A stretch of DNA of 64,000 nucleotides from Streptomyces sp. CB01373 (GTDB lineage Bacteria; Actinomycetota; Actinomycetes; Streptomycetales; Streptomycetaceae), in assembly GCF_002803075.1 (NCBI RefSeq), contig NZ_NNBK01000012.1, positions 310,001 to 374,000 of the forward strand. The letters are read 5' to 3'. The position numbers and the translations under genes were made by a program. Positions 42,154-51,186 of the stretch are shown here, one piece after another; the stretch's first letter is position 1, and every line of letters starts with the position of its first letter. The notes under the pieces were generated by a model. That model made no database searches. It was not told where the DNA came from and worked only from the letters and a program-made list of their open reading frames with translations.

Positions 42154-43620
42154 ATGGAACGAGCGAGCACCGTGGTCCGAGTCACCGATCTGCTGCGCCG
42201 GCGGGCCGAACGGTATCCGGACCGTATCGCATTCAACATCGACGGAACCGACGCACTGAACTACGGCGACTGGCAGCGCCGGGTCGACCGCACCGCCCAC
42301 GGCCTGCTCGCCGCCGGCGTCACCAAGGGCCGCCGGATCGGCCTGCTGTACGGCGGCATGGACTGGGCCGAATACGCGGTCGCCTACCTCGCCGTGCTCA
42401 GCGTCGGCGCCACCGCCGTCCACCTCAGTGACCGGCTCGGCGAACGCGAGATCGAACGCCGGCTGGCGGAGTGCCGGGTCCCCGGGCTGATCCACAGCAG
42501 CCTGCTGCGTCCGCCCGCGAGCTTCACCGGCTGGACCGCCGAGCTCGCCGAACTGGACAGCGGTGACGAGACGCCGGTCGACGTGCCGCTCGCCCCCGAG
42601 GACATCGCCGACGTGCTCTACACCTCCGGTACCACCGGGCCGGCCAAGGCATTCACCAACCCGCACGGCAACCTCACCTTCGGGCGCGGCCCCGAGGGCC
42701 TGCTGCAGTTCGAGAACCCGACCCCGCTGCTCGCCCCGATGCCGCTGGGCACCACCTCCAGCGCCACCACGGTGGCCATCATCGCGGTCACCTCGCCGTC
42801 GGCGCTGGTGCTGGTCGCCGTCGACGACGTGGAGCGGATGGCCGAACTGATCAGCCGTCACCGGATCGGCTCGGTGATGATCACCCCGTGGATCGCGATG
42901 CGGATGCTGGCCGCCCGGCTGGGCGAACGCTACGACCTCAGCTGCGTCGAGCGGGTGGCGATCGCCTCCGCCCCGCTGGCCCCCGCGCTCAGCCGCGGAC
43001 TGCTGAAGCTGTTCCCCGCCTCGGAGCTGAACACCGCATACTCGCAGTCCGAGGCCGTTCCCGCGGTTGTCGTCAACACCTTCGACCCGGCCCGCCCCAG
43101 CACCCTCGGCCGGGCCGCCCGCGGCACCGAGGTCCGGATCGCCGACGCCCTGGGCGCCGAACTGCCGCTCGGCGAGGTCGGCGAGATTCAGTTGCGCTCC
43201 GCCGCGCCCGGCCGCCACTACCTGGACGCCCAGCGTGACGCCGAGGTGCGGATCGACGGCTGGATCCGCACCGGCGACCTCGGCCACCTCGACGAGGAGG
43301 GCTGGCTGCACCTGTTCGACCGCGGCAACGACGTGCTCGACAGCGGCGCAGGGATGCGAGTCTCCTCGGTGGCCGTCGAAGCGGCGCTGTACGAGCACCC
43401 GGCGGTCCGCGAGGCCGCGGTGGTCGCCGCGGGCTCGGGCCCGGCCGCGGTGGTGGTGCTGGAGGACCCGGCGGCCGCCGGCGAACTGCCCGCCTTCCTC
43501 GCCGAACTGCTCGAGCCGCACCAGCTGCCCGTCCTGGTCGAGGCCCGGGAGTCGCTGCCGCGCGGCATCACCGGCAAGGTGCTCAAGCGGACCCTGCGCC
43601 AGGAACTCGCCGACCGGTAG
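42154..43620 (+). CDS. Stand-alone adenylate-forming ligase (acyl/aminoacyl-AMP ligase), copy 1
   Basis: A 488-residue ANL-superfamily enzyme. The phosphate-binding loop is YTSGTTGPAKAF, the hinge is RTGDLGHLDEEG, and the C-terminal catalytic Lys is in GKVLK. The usual YGxTE block is replaced by YSQSEA, and the post-hinge region (FDRGNDVLDSGAG) also deviates. It activates a carboxylic acid as its adenylate and may pass it to CoA or a carrier. The substrate is unknown. A clear paralogue lies at 47854-49329, sharing NPHGNLTFGRGPEG-like and LGTTSSATT blocks. It could supply or repair a starter or branch acid, but no carrier gene is adjacent. Confidence 0.82.
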   Translation: MERASTVVRVTDLLRRRAERYPDRIAFNIDGTDALNYGDWQRRVDRTAHGLLAAGVTKGRRIGLLYGGMDWAEYAVAYLAVLSVGATAVHLSDRLGEREIERRLAECRVPGLIHSSLLRPPASFTGWTAELAELDSGDETPVDVPLAPEDIADVLYTSGTTGPAKAFTNPHGNLTFGRGPEGLLQFENPTPLLAPMPLGTTSSATTVAIIAVTSPSALVLVAVDDVERMAELISRHRIGSVMITPWIAMRMLAARLGERYDLSCVERVAIASAPLAPALSRGLLKLFPASELNTAYSQSEAVPAVVVNTFDPARPSTLGRAARGTEVRIADALGAELPLGEVGEIQLRSAAPGRHYLDAQRDAEVRIDGWIRTGDLGHLDEEGWLHLFDRGNDVLDSGAGMRVSSVAVEAALYEHPAVREAAVVAAGSGPAAVVVLEDPAAAGELPAFLAELLEPHQLPVLVEARESLPRGITGKVLKRTLRQELADR

Positions 43621-43681
43621 CCGGCCGGACACCCCGAGTCCCGCTCCGGTTCCGCTCATCGCAGCGGAGGGACGTCCCCGA

Positions 43682-44708
43682 TCAGGCCGCGGGGCCGGAC
43701 CCGTCGAGGTCCGTCCTGGGCGCGGCCGGCATCGCGGGGGTGCGGATCAGTACACCCGCGACAATCAGCGCGCCCAGGGCGAGGAGTGCGGCGGTGCCGA
43801 AGGCCGTCGACACGCCGGAGGTCAGCACGTGCGCCGGGTCGCCGCTCGCGTTGCGGGTGGCCGTGCCGTACACCGTGACCAGGATCGACAGGCCGAGCGA
43901 ACCGCCCACCTGCTGCATCGCGTTGAGCACGCCGGAGGCGGCGCCGCGCTCGGCTGGTTCGGAGACGCCGAGCAGCGCCACGCCCGCCGCGGGCGGGATC
44001 CTCTGGCCCAGGCCGGCCATCGGCTTGGAGGTCACACCGACGGTCACCATGATGGTCAGGCTGACCGGCAGGAAGGCGAGACCGGCCTGGACCGGACTGT
44101 GGTGCAGCACGTTCTGCGTGAAGACCGTGAGGAAGAAGAACAGGCCGGCCGGCGCGCCGGTGAGGGCCAGTGCCACCACGTGGATGGCGGCCCGGTCGCG
44201 GCTGGTGAACATCCGCAGCGGGGTGATCGGGTTGACGGTGCTGTGCTCGACCAGCACGAAGGCCGCCGGCAGCACCAGGCCGCCCATGAAGGAGCCGATT
44301 GCCCAGCTGTCGCTCCGGCCGTGCTGGGGGACCCGGATGAAGCCGTAGACCGGGCCGGCCATGCCGGACGCGGAGGCGACCACGCTCCGGCAGATCGAAC
44401 CTGCCCTGTCGGCGCGGGGGCCAGGCGAGGAGCAGCGGGGCCGGCAGCACCAGCGCCGCAGCCATCGGCACGGTGACGAAGAACACCCAGCGCCGGCTCA
44501 GGTACTGGGTCAGCACACCGCCGGCCGGCAGGCCGGTGGAAAACCCGACGGCGCTCTGGACCCGCGGCAGGGCGACGTTCACGATGGTCGCATCGAGCAC
44601 CACCATGAGCTGCGCGACGGCGATCACAGCAAGAGCCATGCCGCTGAGGTGACCTGACCTTGGCGCCGAGGCCGTCCGCGGGGAAGTGTCCAGCTCGGTC
44701 ATCGGCAC
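43682..44708 (-). pseudogene. Decayed MFS multidrug exporter
   Basis: Minus-strand remnant of a DHA2/EmrB-type exporter. The N-terminus (MALAVIAVAQLMVVLDATIV) is normal, but at FST the sequence jumps to GLPAGGVLTQYLS, skipping roughly 110 residues that the family has. A frameshift near 44388 moves the reading into another frame (ASGMAGPVYGFIRV). A second gap of about 45 residues occurs at AGVALL/GVSEPAERGAASG. The rest, including NAMQQVGGSLGLSILVTVYG, is well preserved. It is divergent from an intact TetR gene, its expected regulator. Three independent lesions argue against a simple sequencing error. Confidence 0.8.
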
Positions 44709-44811
44709 CCTCGATCTTCAATAAGGTACTACGCAGTTCCCTATGCTGGGACCCTACCGTGCAACAAATTGGGAACGCAAGAGTTCACTTGTCGCTCGGA
44801 TGGGGGATGCC
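44709..44811. promoter_or_regulatory. Intergenic promoter/operator between exporter remnant and TetR
   Basis: A 103-bp divergent spacer that is A/T-richer than its surroundings. An inverted pair GTTCCC (44736-44741) and GGGAAC (44771-44776) is present. It is a possible TetR operator, but the arms are short and widely spaced. GGGGGA at 44802-44807 is the ribosome binding site for the start at 44812. Confidence 0.45.
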
Positions 44812-45417
44812 ATGACAGCTGACGCTCCGTCACCCGTGGGCGCCGGTACGCGGATTCGGCGCCGGGGGAAGGCCCTCGAGCAAGCCATCTTCGACGCCGT
44901 GATCGAACAGCTGGCCCACGTCGGCTACGCGGGCCTGACCATGGACTCGGTCGCCGCCACCGCGCACACCGGCAAGGCCACGATCTACCGGCGCTGGTCC
45001 AACAAGGCCGAGCTGGTGGTCGACGCCCTCGACAACACGCTGCCGTCACCCGACGAACTCCCCGAGGGCGACAGCGTCCGCGAGGACCTGATCGAGCTCA
45101 TGCGCGAGAAGGCCACGGTGCTCAACTCCCCGGTCGGCCGCGCCGTGCAGAGCCTGCTCGCCGAGATCGACCGGGACCGGCCGTTCATGGGCATCGTCAT
45201 CGACCGGGTGGTCGCCCCCCGCCAGGACGTGTTCTGGCGGATCCTGGAACGCGGCGCCGAACGCGGCGAGGTCCGCGAGGGCTCGATCAGCCCGCTGGTG
45301 GTCGGCATCGGCCCGGCCATGATGGTCCAGCGCTTCCTGAGTGACCCCTCGCCGGTCCCCGACGAACTGCTGGTCTCCGTGGTCGACGACCTGATCCTGC
45401 CGCTGATCCGCCCGTAG
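44812..45417 (+). CDS. TetR family transcriptional regulator
   Basis: A 201-residue repressor. The N-terminal helix-turn-helix is clear (GLTMDSVAATAHTGKATIYRRW, given here in two parts: GLTMDSVAATA and HTGKATIYRRW), and the C-terminal ligand domain is of the TetR_C type. I chose ATG 44812 because of its well-placed GGGGGA. ATGs at 44743 and 44800 are alternatives. It is divergent from the broken MFS gene, so it probably once controlled that exporter. With the exporter dead, it may now regulate only itself or other cluster genes. Confidence 0.9.
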   Translation: MTADAPSPVGAGTRIRRRGKALEQAIFDAVIEQLAHVGYAGLTMDSVAATAHTGKATIYRRWSNKAELVVDALDNTLPSPDELPEGDSVREDLIELMREKATVLNSPVGRAVQSLLAEIDRDRPFMGIVIDRVVAPRQDVFWRILERGAERGEVREGSISPLVVGIGPAMMVQRFLSDPSPVPDELLVSVVDDLILPLIRP

Positions 45418-45543
45418 CCACCGGTCGCCGCGGGGCACGCTCAAAAGTGGGCGGCCCCGAACTCCCGGGCTGCGTACGGTCGGATTCGCAGTGGGCGCAG
45501 CGCAGACCGCGCGCGCCCGGACCGGTGCGGGAGGTGGCTCGTC

Positions 45544-46731
45544 GTGGAGTGGGACGTGATCGTGGTGGGCGCGCGGTGCGCGGGCGGGCCGACTGCCATG
45601 CTCTTCGCCCGGCAGGGCTACCGGGTCCTGCTGCTCGACCGGGCGGCGTTCCGCACCGACACCCTCTCCACGCTGTACATTCAGCAGCCCGGCGTGTCCC
45701 GCCTGGAGCGCTGGGGCCTGCTGGACGCCGTCAAGGCCACTGGCTGCCCGCCGCTCGGCCGGACCGTCTACGAGATCGAGGACGTCCGCCTGGCCGGCTG
45801 CGCCAGCCCGAACGGCACGGTACACGCCTCGTACGCTCCCCGCCGCCACCTGCTGGACGCGATCCTGGTCGAGGGCGCGGTGGCCGCCGGCGTCGAGTTC
45901 CGCGACCACTGCGGCGTCAACGAGCTGCTGGTCGAGGACGGCCGGGTGGTGGGCGTGCGCTGCACCACCCCCGGCGGTCGGCCCACCGTCGAACGCGCCC
46001 GGCTGGTGGTCGGCGCGGACGGCATGCGCTCCACCGTCGCCGAGCTGGTCGGCGCCCGCACCACCGTCGAACATCCGCGGCTGACCTGCGCCTACTACAC
46101 CTTCTGGGACGGCCCGAAGACCGACTTCGAGCTCTACGAGGGCGAACGCGGCTGGGTCTCCGCCGTCCCCACCAACGACGCGGTGCTGATCTCCGCGTAC
46201 TTCCCGCAGGACCGCTTCGAGGAGGTCCGCACCGACGCCTTCGCCGCCTACCGGGAGGGCGTCAAGGTCAACGCCCCGGCTCTGTTCGCGCAGATGGAGC
46301 GGGCCGAGCAGGCCGAACGGCTGCGCGGCACCGGCGACCAGCGCAACTACTTCCGGGAGATGTCGGGCCCCGGCTGGGCGCTGGTCGGCGACGCCGCCCA
46401 CCACAAGGACTCGATCACCGCGCGCGGCATCGGCGACGCCTTCCTGCAGGCCGAGCTGCTGGTCGGCGCGATCGCCGAGGGCCTGCACGACGAGGCCCGG
46501 CTGACCGCCGCCGTGGAGGCCTACGGCACCGAAGTGGTCCAGCAGTTGACGCCCCCGTACCAGGGCACTTTGCTGGTCGCCCAGGCCGACGCCCGCGAGA
46601 AGCGCCTGGCGCTGCTGCGGGCGGTCGGCACCAGCGAGGACCTCACCCAGCGGTACTTCGACACGGTGGCCGGGGTGCGCCCGGTCTCCGAGCTCTACAC
46701 CCCCGAACTGCTGGCCCTGCTGCAGAGCTAG
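45544..46731 (+). CDS. FAD-dependent monooxygenase/oxidoreductase
   Basis: A 395-residue flavoprotein of the PHBH-like group starting at GTG 45544, with GGGAGGTGG upstream. The N-terminal dinucleotide fold is VIVVGARCAGGPTA, the ADP contact Asp ends LLLD, a mid DG motif is LVVGADGMRS, and the second FAD motif is ALVGDAAHHKDSITARGIGD. Such enzymes hydroxylate or epoxidise aromatic or polyketide substrates using NAD(P)H. It is a plausible tailoring enzyme of the cluster, but it stands apart from the core operon, so this is inference. Confidence 0.85.
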   Translation: MEWDVIVVGARCAGGPTAMLFARQGYRVLLLDRAAFRTDTLSTLYIQQPGVSRLERWGLLDAVKATGCPPLGRTVYEIEDVRLAGCASPNGTVHASYAPRRHLLDAILVEGAVAAGVEFRDHCGVNELLVEDGRVVGVRCTTPGGRPTVERARLVVGADGMRSTVAELVGARTTVEHPRLTCAYYTFWDGPKTDFELYEGERGWVSAVPTNDAVLISAYFPQDRFEEVRTDAFAAYREGVKVNAPALFAQMERAEQAERLRGTGDQRNYFREMSGPGWALVGDAAHHKDSITARGIGDAFLQAELLVGAIAEGLHDEARLTAAVEAYGTEVVQQLTPPYQGTLLVAQADAREKRLALLRAVGTSEDLTQRYFDTVAGVRPVSELYTPELLALLQS

Positions 46732-46932
46732 TGCCAGGGCCGTTTGAAGTCACGGCTCGGGCGGGGTTGTCCAGAGGGCCTTGAGGAGCGGAGCCCCGGC
46801 AGAACTGGCAGCCGACCAGGACGAGCCGTTCACAGGACCGGAGGCTCCGCTGTCCGAACAGTGCGCCATCACGCGTACCGTCACGGTGGCCGGAGGCCGC
46901 TTCGCGCCGGTCATCCGGGTGAACTCACCCAG

Positions 46933-47130
46933 CTGGTGGCCAGTCGATCCCGCCGTGGCAGAGCGCCACGTCAACGGCCTGCACGTAGTCCAGTGCGACG
47001 ATTCCCGGACCCTTCTTCGCGCAACTCGAGCCAGATGCCGGGAGAGCACGCGTGGTTTTCGGCGAGTCAAGCCTCGAACGCTTCGGCCGAGTCGAATGAG
47101 ATGACCCCCAAGTCCTGAGTCGCCCCAGCA
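46933..47130 (-). pseudogene. YdeI/OmdA-like protein fragment
   Basis: On the minus strand the reading QDLGVISFDSAEAFEA-stop-LAENHACSPGIWLELREEGSG matches the N-terminus of YdeI (OmpD-associated) family proteins. A Trp codon has become TGA, and a frameshift then leads to GIVALDYVQAVDVALCHGG, after which the similarity ends. It is a dead, truncated gene in a 580-bp gap (46732-47314). I see nothing convincing in the rest of that gap. Confidence 0.65.
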
Positions 47131-47314
47131 GTGAACCACACCGAGTAGCCTTTGACTCGAGAATAGGTGGTCTCGCACATTGCCCTTTGTGGCCACGGCA
47201 GTTCTGAAATACTGTCATTATCGGCTTGCCGGTTCTCGACCCGAGCCGACGGATGTCGTGCGCTGTTTTTCGGCCACCTCCGAATCCATGTACCCGCCCC
47301 GAAGGAGTTACGGC

Positions 47315-47680
47315 GTGCCCGCGCTGACCAAGTACTACGGTGTCACCCTCGACTGTTCCCACCCGACCGAGCTGGCCGAGTTCTACTCGGAGCTCACCGG
47401 TCTGAAGATCTCGTACAAGTCCGACGACTTTGCGGGCCTCGACGGCAACGGAGGCCCGGCCATGGGGTTCCAGAAGGTCGCCGACTACCAGGCTCCGCAG
47501 TGGCCCGGCCAGAGCGTTCCGCAGCAGTTCCACCTCGACTTCTCCGCCGAGGACCTGGACGCCGCCGAGAAGTGGGTGCTCGAGCTCGGCGCCGCCAAGC
47601 CGGAGACCCAGCCCGGCGGCGAGCGCTGGCGGGTCTTCCTGGACCCGGCCGGCCACCCGTTCTGCATCAGCCAGGGCTGA
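47315..47680 (+). CDS. VOC (glyoxalase/bleomycin-resistance) family protein
   Basis: A 121-residue protein. I chose GTG 47315 because GAAGGAG sits 7 bases upstream; ATG 47288 is an alternative. The sequence YYGVTLDCSHPTELAEFYSE followed by FHLDFSAEDLDAAEKWV and FLDPAGHPFCI is the single-domain VOC pattern. Members bind metals and act as glyoxalases, dioxygenases or drug-binding resistance proteins. Self-resistance or a tailoring step are both possible. A strong terminator follows. Confidence 0.85.
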   Translation: MPALTKYYGVTLDCSHPTELAEFYSELTGLKISYKSDDFAGLDGNGGPAMGFQKVADYQAPQWPGQSVPQQFHLDFSAEDLDAAEKWVLELGAAKPETQPGGERWRVFLDPAGHPFCISQG

Positions 47681-47691
47681 CCCGCCCGGCC

Positions 47692-47722
47692 CACGGGCCC
47701 GCCGCAGCGCGGCGGGCCCGTG
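47692..47722 (+). terminator. Perfect 14-bp hairpin terminator
   Basis: Perfect 14-bp inverted arms at 47692-47705 and 47709-47722 with a 3-base loop, 11 bp after the VOC stop. It insulates the VOC gene from the downstream ligase-P450 operon. Confidence 0.88.
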
Positions 47723-47853
47723 TCGGCGTTCCCCGAACCACCGCACCGCCGGATCCACCGATTCCCTCAGCTGCTCAATCCTGTGCGTCGGGCAGCCGGG
47801 CCCGCTGGGTAGCGTCGGCCCGCCGACAATCCCAGGGCCTTGGGGGTATGCAC

Positions 47854-49329
47854 ATGTCCGTCGCCACACCCGCGCTGGTTGTTCCCGACCTGCTCCGGCT
47901 GCGCGCCGAGAACCATCCCGACCAGATCGTCGTGAACATCAACGGCGAACGGACACTCAGCTACGGCGAGTGGTACAAGAGGGCCAACGCTGTCGCGCGT
48001 GGCCTGCTCAAGCGGGGCACCACCCGCGGCGAGCGAATCGCCCTGCTGTTCGGCGGCCTCGACTGGATCGACTACGCGATCGCCTACCTCGGCATCGTCA
48101 ACGCCGGTGCCACCGCGGTGCACATGCACAGGGACATCTCCGCCGCCGAGTTCAACCGCCGGATCGCCCAGTGCCAGGTCACCGGCCTGGTCCGCGGCCA
48201 TGACGTCGCCGTGCCCGAGGGCTTCGAGGGCTGGGCCGCCACCGTCGACGAGGTCGACAGCGGCGACTCCACGCCCGTCAAGGTCGAGCTGAGGCCCGAC
48301 GACCTGGCCGACATCCTCTACACCTCCGGCACCACCGGACCGGCCAAGGCGATCGCCACCCCGCACGGCAACCTGACCTTCGGCCGCGGACCCGAGGGCT
48401 TCAAGCAGCTCGGCAAGCCGAAGCCGCTGCTCGCCCCGATCCCGCTCGGCACCACCTCCAGCGCCACCACCATGGCCATCGCGCTGACCAACCCGGCGAC
48501 CCTGGTGCTCTGCCCGGTCAACGACGTCAACCGCATGGGCGAACTCATCGAGCAGTACCAGATCGTCTCGGTGATGTTCACCCCGTGGATCGGCATCCAG
48601 ATGGTCGCCGGGAAGATCCACGAGACCCACGACCTGTCCTGCGTCGAGACGCTGGCCACCGCCTCCGCCCCGCTGCCGCCGGCCATCGCCTCCGCGCTGA
48701 AGCGGATGATGCCCAACGCCCAGGTCACCTCGGTGTACGCGGCACGCGAGGCGGTGCCCGCGGTGATCGCCGCCACTTTCGACGTGTCCCGGCCGTTCTG
48801 CGTCGGCCGCCCCGGCGAGGGCTCCGAACTGCTGGTTGCCGACGCCGACGGCAACCCCGTCGCCACGGGTGAGATCGGCGAGATCTGGCTGCGCTGCGGC
48901 GCGCCCAAGCGCCTCTTCCTGGAGGGCGCCGAGCGCGACGAGCAGCTCACCGACGACTGGACCCGCACCCGCGACCTCGGCTACCTGGACGCCGAGGGCG
49001 AACTCCACCTGTTCGACCGGGCCGCCGACGCCGTCACTGTCGACGGCAAGCTGGTCTCCACCATCTACACCGAGGCAGCGCTGTACGAGTGCCCCGGCGT
49101 CGAACAGGCCGCCGTGCTGGGCGTACCGGTGGCCGGCACCGACCGGGTCGAACTGGCTGCCGTCCTGGTGCTCGCCGACGACGACCTGCCCGCCGTCCGG
49201 GCGGCGCTCGCCGAGCGGCTCGAGCCGCACCAGATCCCGACCCGCTTCCAGCTCGTCGACGCCCTGCCCCGCGGCGTGATGGGGAAGGTGCTCAAGCACC
49301 AGCTGCGCGCACGGCTCACCAGTAACTGA
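47854..49329 (+). CDS. Stand-alone adenylate-forming ligase, copy 2
   Basis: A 491-residue ANL enzyme and clear paralogue of the 42154 gene. The P-loop is YTSGTTGPAKAI and the C-terminal Lys lies in GKVLK. YGxTE is replaced by YAAREA, the usual RTGDLG is TRTRDLG, and the hinge-proximal segment is FDRAADAVTVDGK, so several core motifs are degenerate. I prefer ATG 47854 over 47848, because the GGGGG is too close to the latter. The P450 gene starts 36 bp downstream with its own GGGAG, suggesting that they act together. The substrate is unknown. Confidence 0.8.
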   Translation: MSVATPALVVPDLLRLRAENHPDQIVVNINGERTLSYGEWYKRANAVARGLLKRGTTRGERIALLFGGLDWIDYAIAYLGIVNAGATAVHMHRDISAAEFNRRIAQCQVTGLVRGHDVAVPEGFEGWAATVDEVDSGDSTPVKVELRPDDLADILYTSGTTGPAKAIATPHGNLTFGRGPEGFKQLGKPKPLLAPIPLGTTSSATTMAIALTNPATLVLCPVNDVNRMGELIEQYQIVSVMFTPWIGIQMVAGKIHETHDLSCVETLATASAPLPPAIASALKRMMPNAQVTSVYAAREAVPAVIAATFDVSRPFCVGRPGEGSELLVADADGNPVATGEIGEIWLRCGAPKRLFLEGAERDEQLTDDWTRTRDLGYLDAEGELHLFDRAADAVTVDGKLVSTIYTEAALYECPGVEQAAVLGVPVAGTDRVELAAVLVLADDDLPAVRAALAERLEPHQIPTRFQLVDALPRGVMGKVLKHQLRARLTSN

Positions 49330-49365
49330 CCATCCGTCATCCTCCGGACAGTGAAGGGAGAACTC

Positions 49366-50610
49366 ATGCCCGGCAGGCCGCCCGCGGAGCCCGTCGTCGC
49401 TCGCGCCGACTCCGAAGCCGAACAGCTCTTCTACGCGATCATGATGCAGCCGGTGGAGGACCCCTACCCCCTCTACCACCAGCTCCGCAACGCAGCGCCC
49501 GCGCTGCTCACCGGCGACGGCACCCTGGTGCTCAGCCGGCACGTCGACTGCAACGCGGCGCTGCGCAACCGCTCGCTCGGCAAGGGCGACGAGTGGCTGA
49601 AGCTCCAGCTCAAGGACGTCTCCAAGGACGACCTGCGCGGCGTCATGGAGCTGATGCAGCACAGCATGATCCTCACCAACCCGCCGCAACACACCCGGCT
49701 ACGACGGATCGTCAGCTCCGCCTTCACCGGCCGGCACGTGGAGGCGCTGCGCGACGGCGTCACCCGGCGCGTCGACGGCCTTCTCGACCGGCTGGCCGCG
49801 CGGCCCGGCGCCGACCTGATGACCGAACTGGCGATGCCGCTGCCGGTCAGCACCATCGGCGACCTGCTCGGCATCCCGGAGGCCGACCGGGCCGAACTGG
49901 TCCCGGTCATCCACGAGCTGGGCCTGCTGATGGAACCGGCCTCCGGCCCCGCGGAGATCAACCGCGGCGTGGCCGCCCAGGCGCACCTCGCCTCCTACCT
50001 CGGCGGCCTCATCGCCGAGAAGCGGCAGCGCCCGCAGGATGACCTGCTCAGCCGGCTCGCGAGCACCTCGGCCGACGCGCTGGACCGGACCGAGATGATC
50101 GCCACCGCGCTGCTGCTGTTCGGCGCGGGCAACACGCCCACCGCCAACCTGATCGGCAACGGACTGGACGCGCTGTTCCGCTTCCCCGAGTCGCGGCGGC
50201 GCCTCACCGAGGACCCCGGACTGCTGCCCTCGGCGGTCGAGGAGATGCTGCGCTTCGACTCGCCGTCCCAGTTCGACGTGTTCACCGTGCTGGAGCCGCA
50301 CAGCTTCGCGGGCACCGAACTCAGGCCCGGCCAGGGCGTGATGATGATGCTCGGCGCCGCCAACCACGACCCGGAGCGTTTCGACGATCCGGACGCCTTC
50401 GACGTCGCACGCAAGGAGAACGGCCATCTCTCCTTCGCGGCCGGCATCCACCACTGTCTGGGCGCGCACTTGGCCCGCCTGCAGGCCGAGGTGGTGTTCG
50501 GCCGGCTGCTGGCCCGCTTCCCGAAGGTGGAGCCCGCTGCTCCGGCGGTGCGCCACCCGGGCCTCGGCAACCGGGGCTTCGACAGCGTCCCGATCAACCT
50601 GCTGGGCTGA
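49366..50610 (+). CDS. Cytochrome P450 with atypical I-helix
   Basis: A 414-residue bacterial P450. The haem loop is FAAGIHHCLG with Cys364, and the K-helix ExxR is EEMLR. The I-helix reads GAGNTPTANLIGN near residues 252-264. The usual AGHETT is therefore AGNTPT, and both the acid and the conserved Thr are replaced. That pair normally delivers protons for oxygen activation, so unusual chemistry or substrate-assisted catalysis is possible. No ferredoxin gene is adjacent. It is paired with the upstream ligase and is a likely tailoring enzyme of the cluster. Confidence 0.9.
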   Translation: MPGRPPAEPVVARADSEAEQLFYAIMMQPVEDPYPLYHQLRNAAPALLTGDGTLVLSRHVDCNAALRNRSLGKGDEWLKLQLKDVSKDDLRGVMELMQHSMILTNPPQHTRLRRIVSSAFTGRHVEALRDGVTRRVDGLLDRLAARPGADLMTELAMPLPVSTIGDLLGIPEADRAELVPVIHELGLLMEPASGPAEINRGVAAQAHLASYLGGLIAEKRQRPQDDLLSRLASTSADALDRTEMIATALLLFGAGNTPTANLIGNGLDALFRFPESRRRLTEDPGLLPSAVEEMLRFDSPSQFDVFTVLEPHSFAGTELRPGQGVMMMLGAANHDPERFDDPDAFDVARKENGHLSFAAGIHHCLGAHLARLQAEVVFGRLLARFPKVEPAAPAVRHPGLGNRGFDSVPINLLG

Positions 50611-50676
50611 CCCTCCGGCGGATCAATCCTCCATGGCGACGCCGAGCCGGAACCGCGCCGTTTCCCACTGCGCCCA

Positions 50677-51186
50677 TCAGGACGCCAGCTCGTGCGGGGC
50701 GTTGACGGACTTCCAGTTGCGGGTGAGCCGACGCTCGATGAACTTGTTGTTCAGCTTGGTCCGCCCGTAGCCGCCTGGCACGTGCAGGTGGATCTCGTCG
50801 CCGACCAGGGTGAACTCGGCAGTGTCTGCGGCGGGTGTCTGCAGGGCGGCCGCCCGCTCGGCGAGGAAGGTGACGTGCAGCTTGGTCGGGTCGTCCTCGC
50901 GGTCCAGGTACGGGTTGGCAGCGACCGTCCGGGCCAGCGACTCGCCGGTGCGCAGCAGCACGCCGGCCGGCACGCCCAGTCCGTCGGAGAGGCGCTTCTC
51001 GATCCGCTCCCGCAGTTCGCCAGGCGCGGCACCCGCAGGGTCGGCGAACACCACGTTCCCGCTCTGCAGGTACGTCTGGGCCTCGTCGAACCCCATCTCG
51101 CCGAACAGCTCGCGGAGATCCTTCATCGCGATCTTGGCGCGGCCGCCGACGTTGACGCCGCGCAGCAGTGCGACGTACTTCGTCAT
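50677..51186 (-). CDS. DUF1697 family protein
   Basis: A 169-residue minus-strand protein starting at ATG 51186. The start YVALLRGVNVGGRAKIAM and the middle YLQSGNVVF are the signature of DUF1697. The terminal TRNWKSVNA completes the family. The function is unknown. It is a common stand-alone gene in Streptomyces and marks the first gene beyond the biosynthetic cluster. Confidence 0.88.
   Translation of the reverse strand: MTKYVALLRGVNVGGRAKIAMKDLRELFGEMGFDEAQTYLQSGNVVFADPAGAAPGELRERIEKRLSDGLGVPAGVLLRTGESLARTVAANPYLDREDDPTKLHVTFLAERAAALQTPAADTAEFTLVGDEIHLHVPGGYGRTKLNNKFIERRLTRNWKSVNAPHELAS

Noticed and set aside
43620..43682. Hairpin between the ligase and the MFS remnant as terminator
   Set aside because: The best stem I can form (CCGCT/AGCGG) is only 5 bp, so I did not list it.
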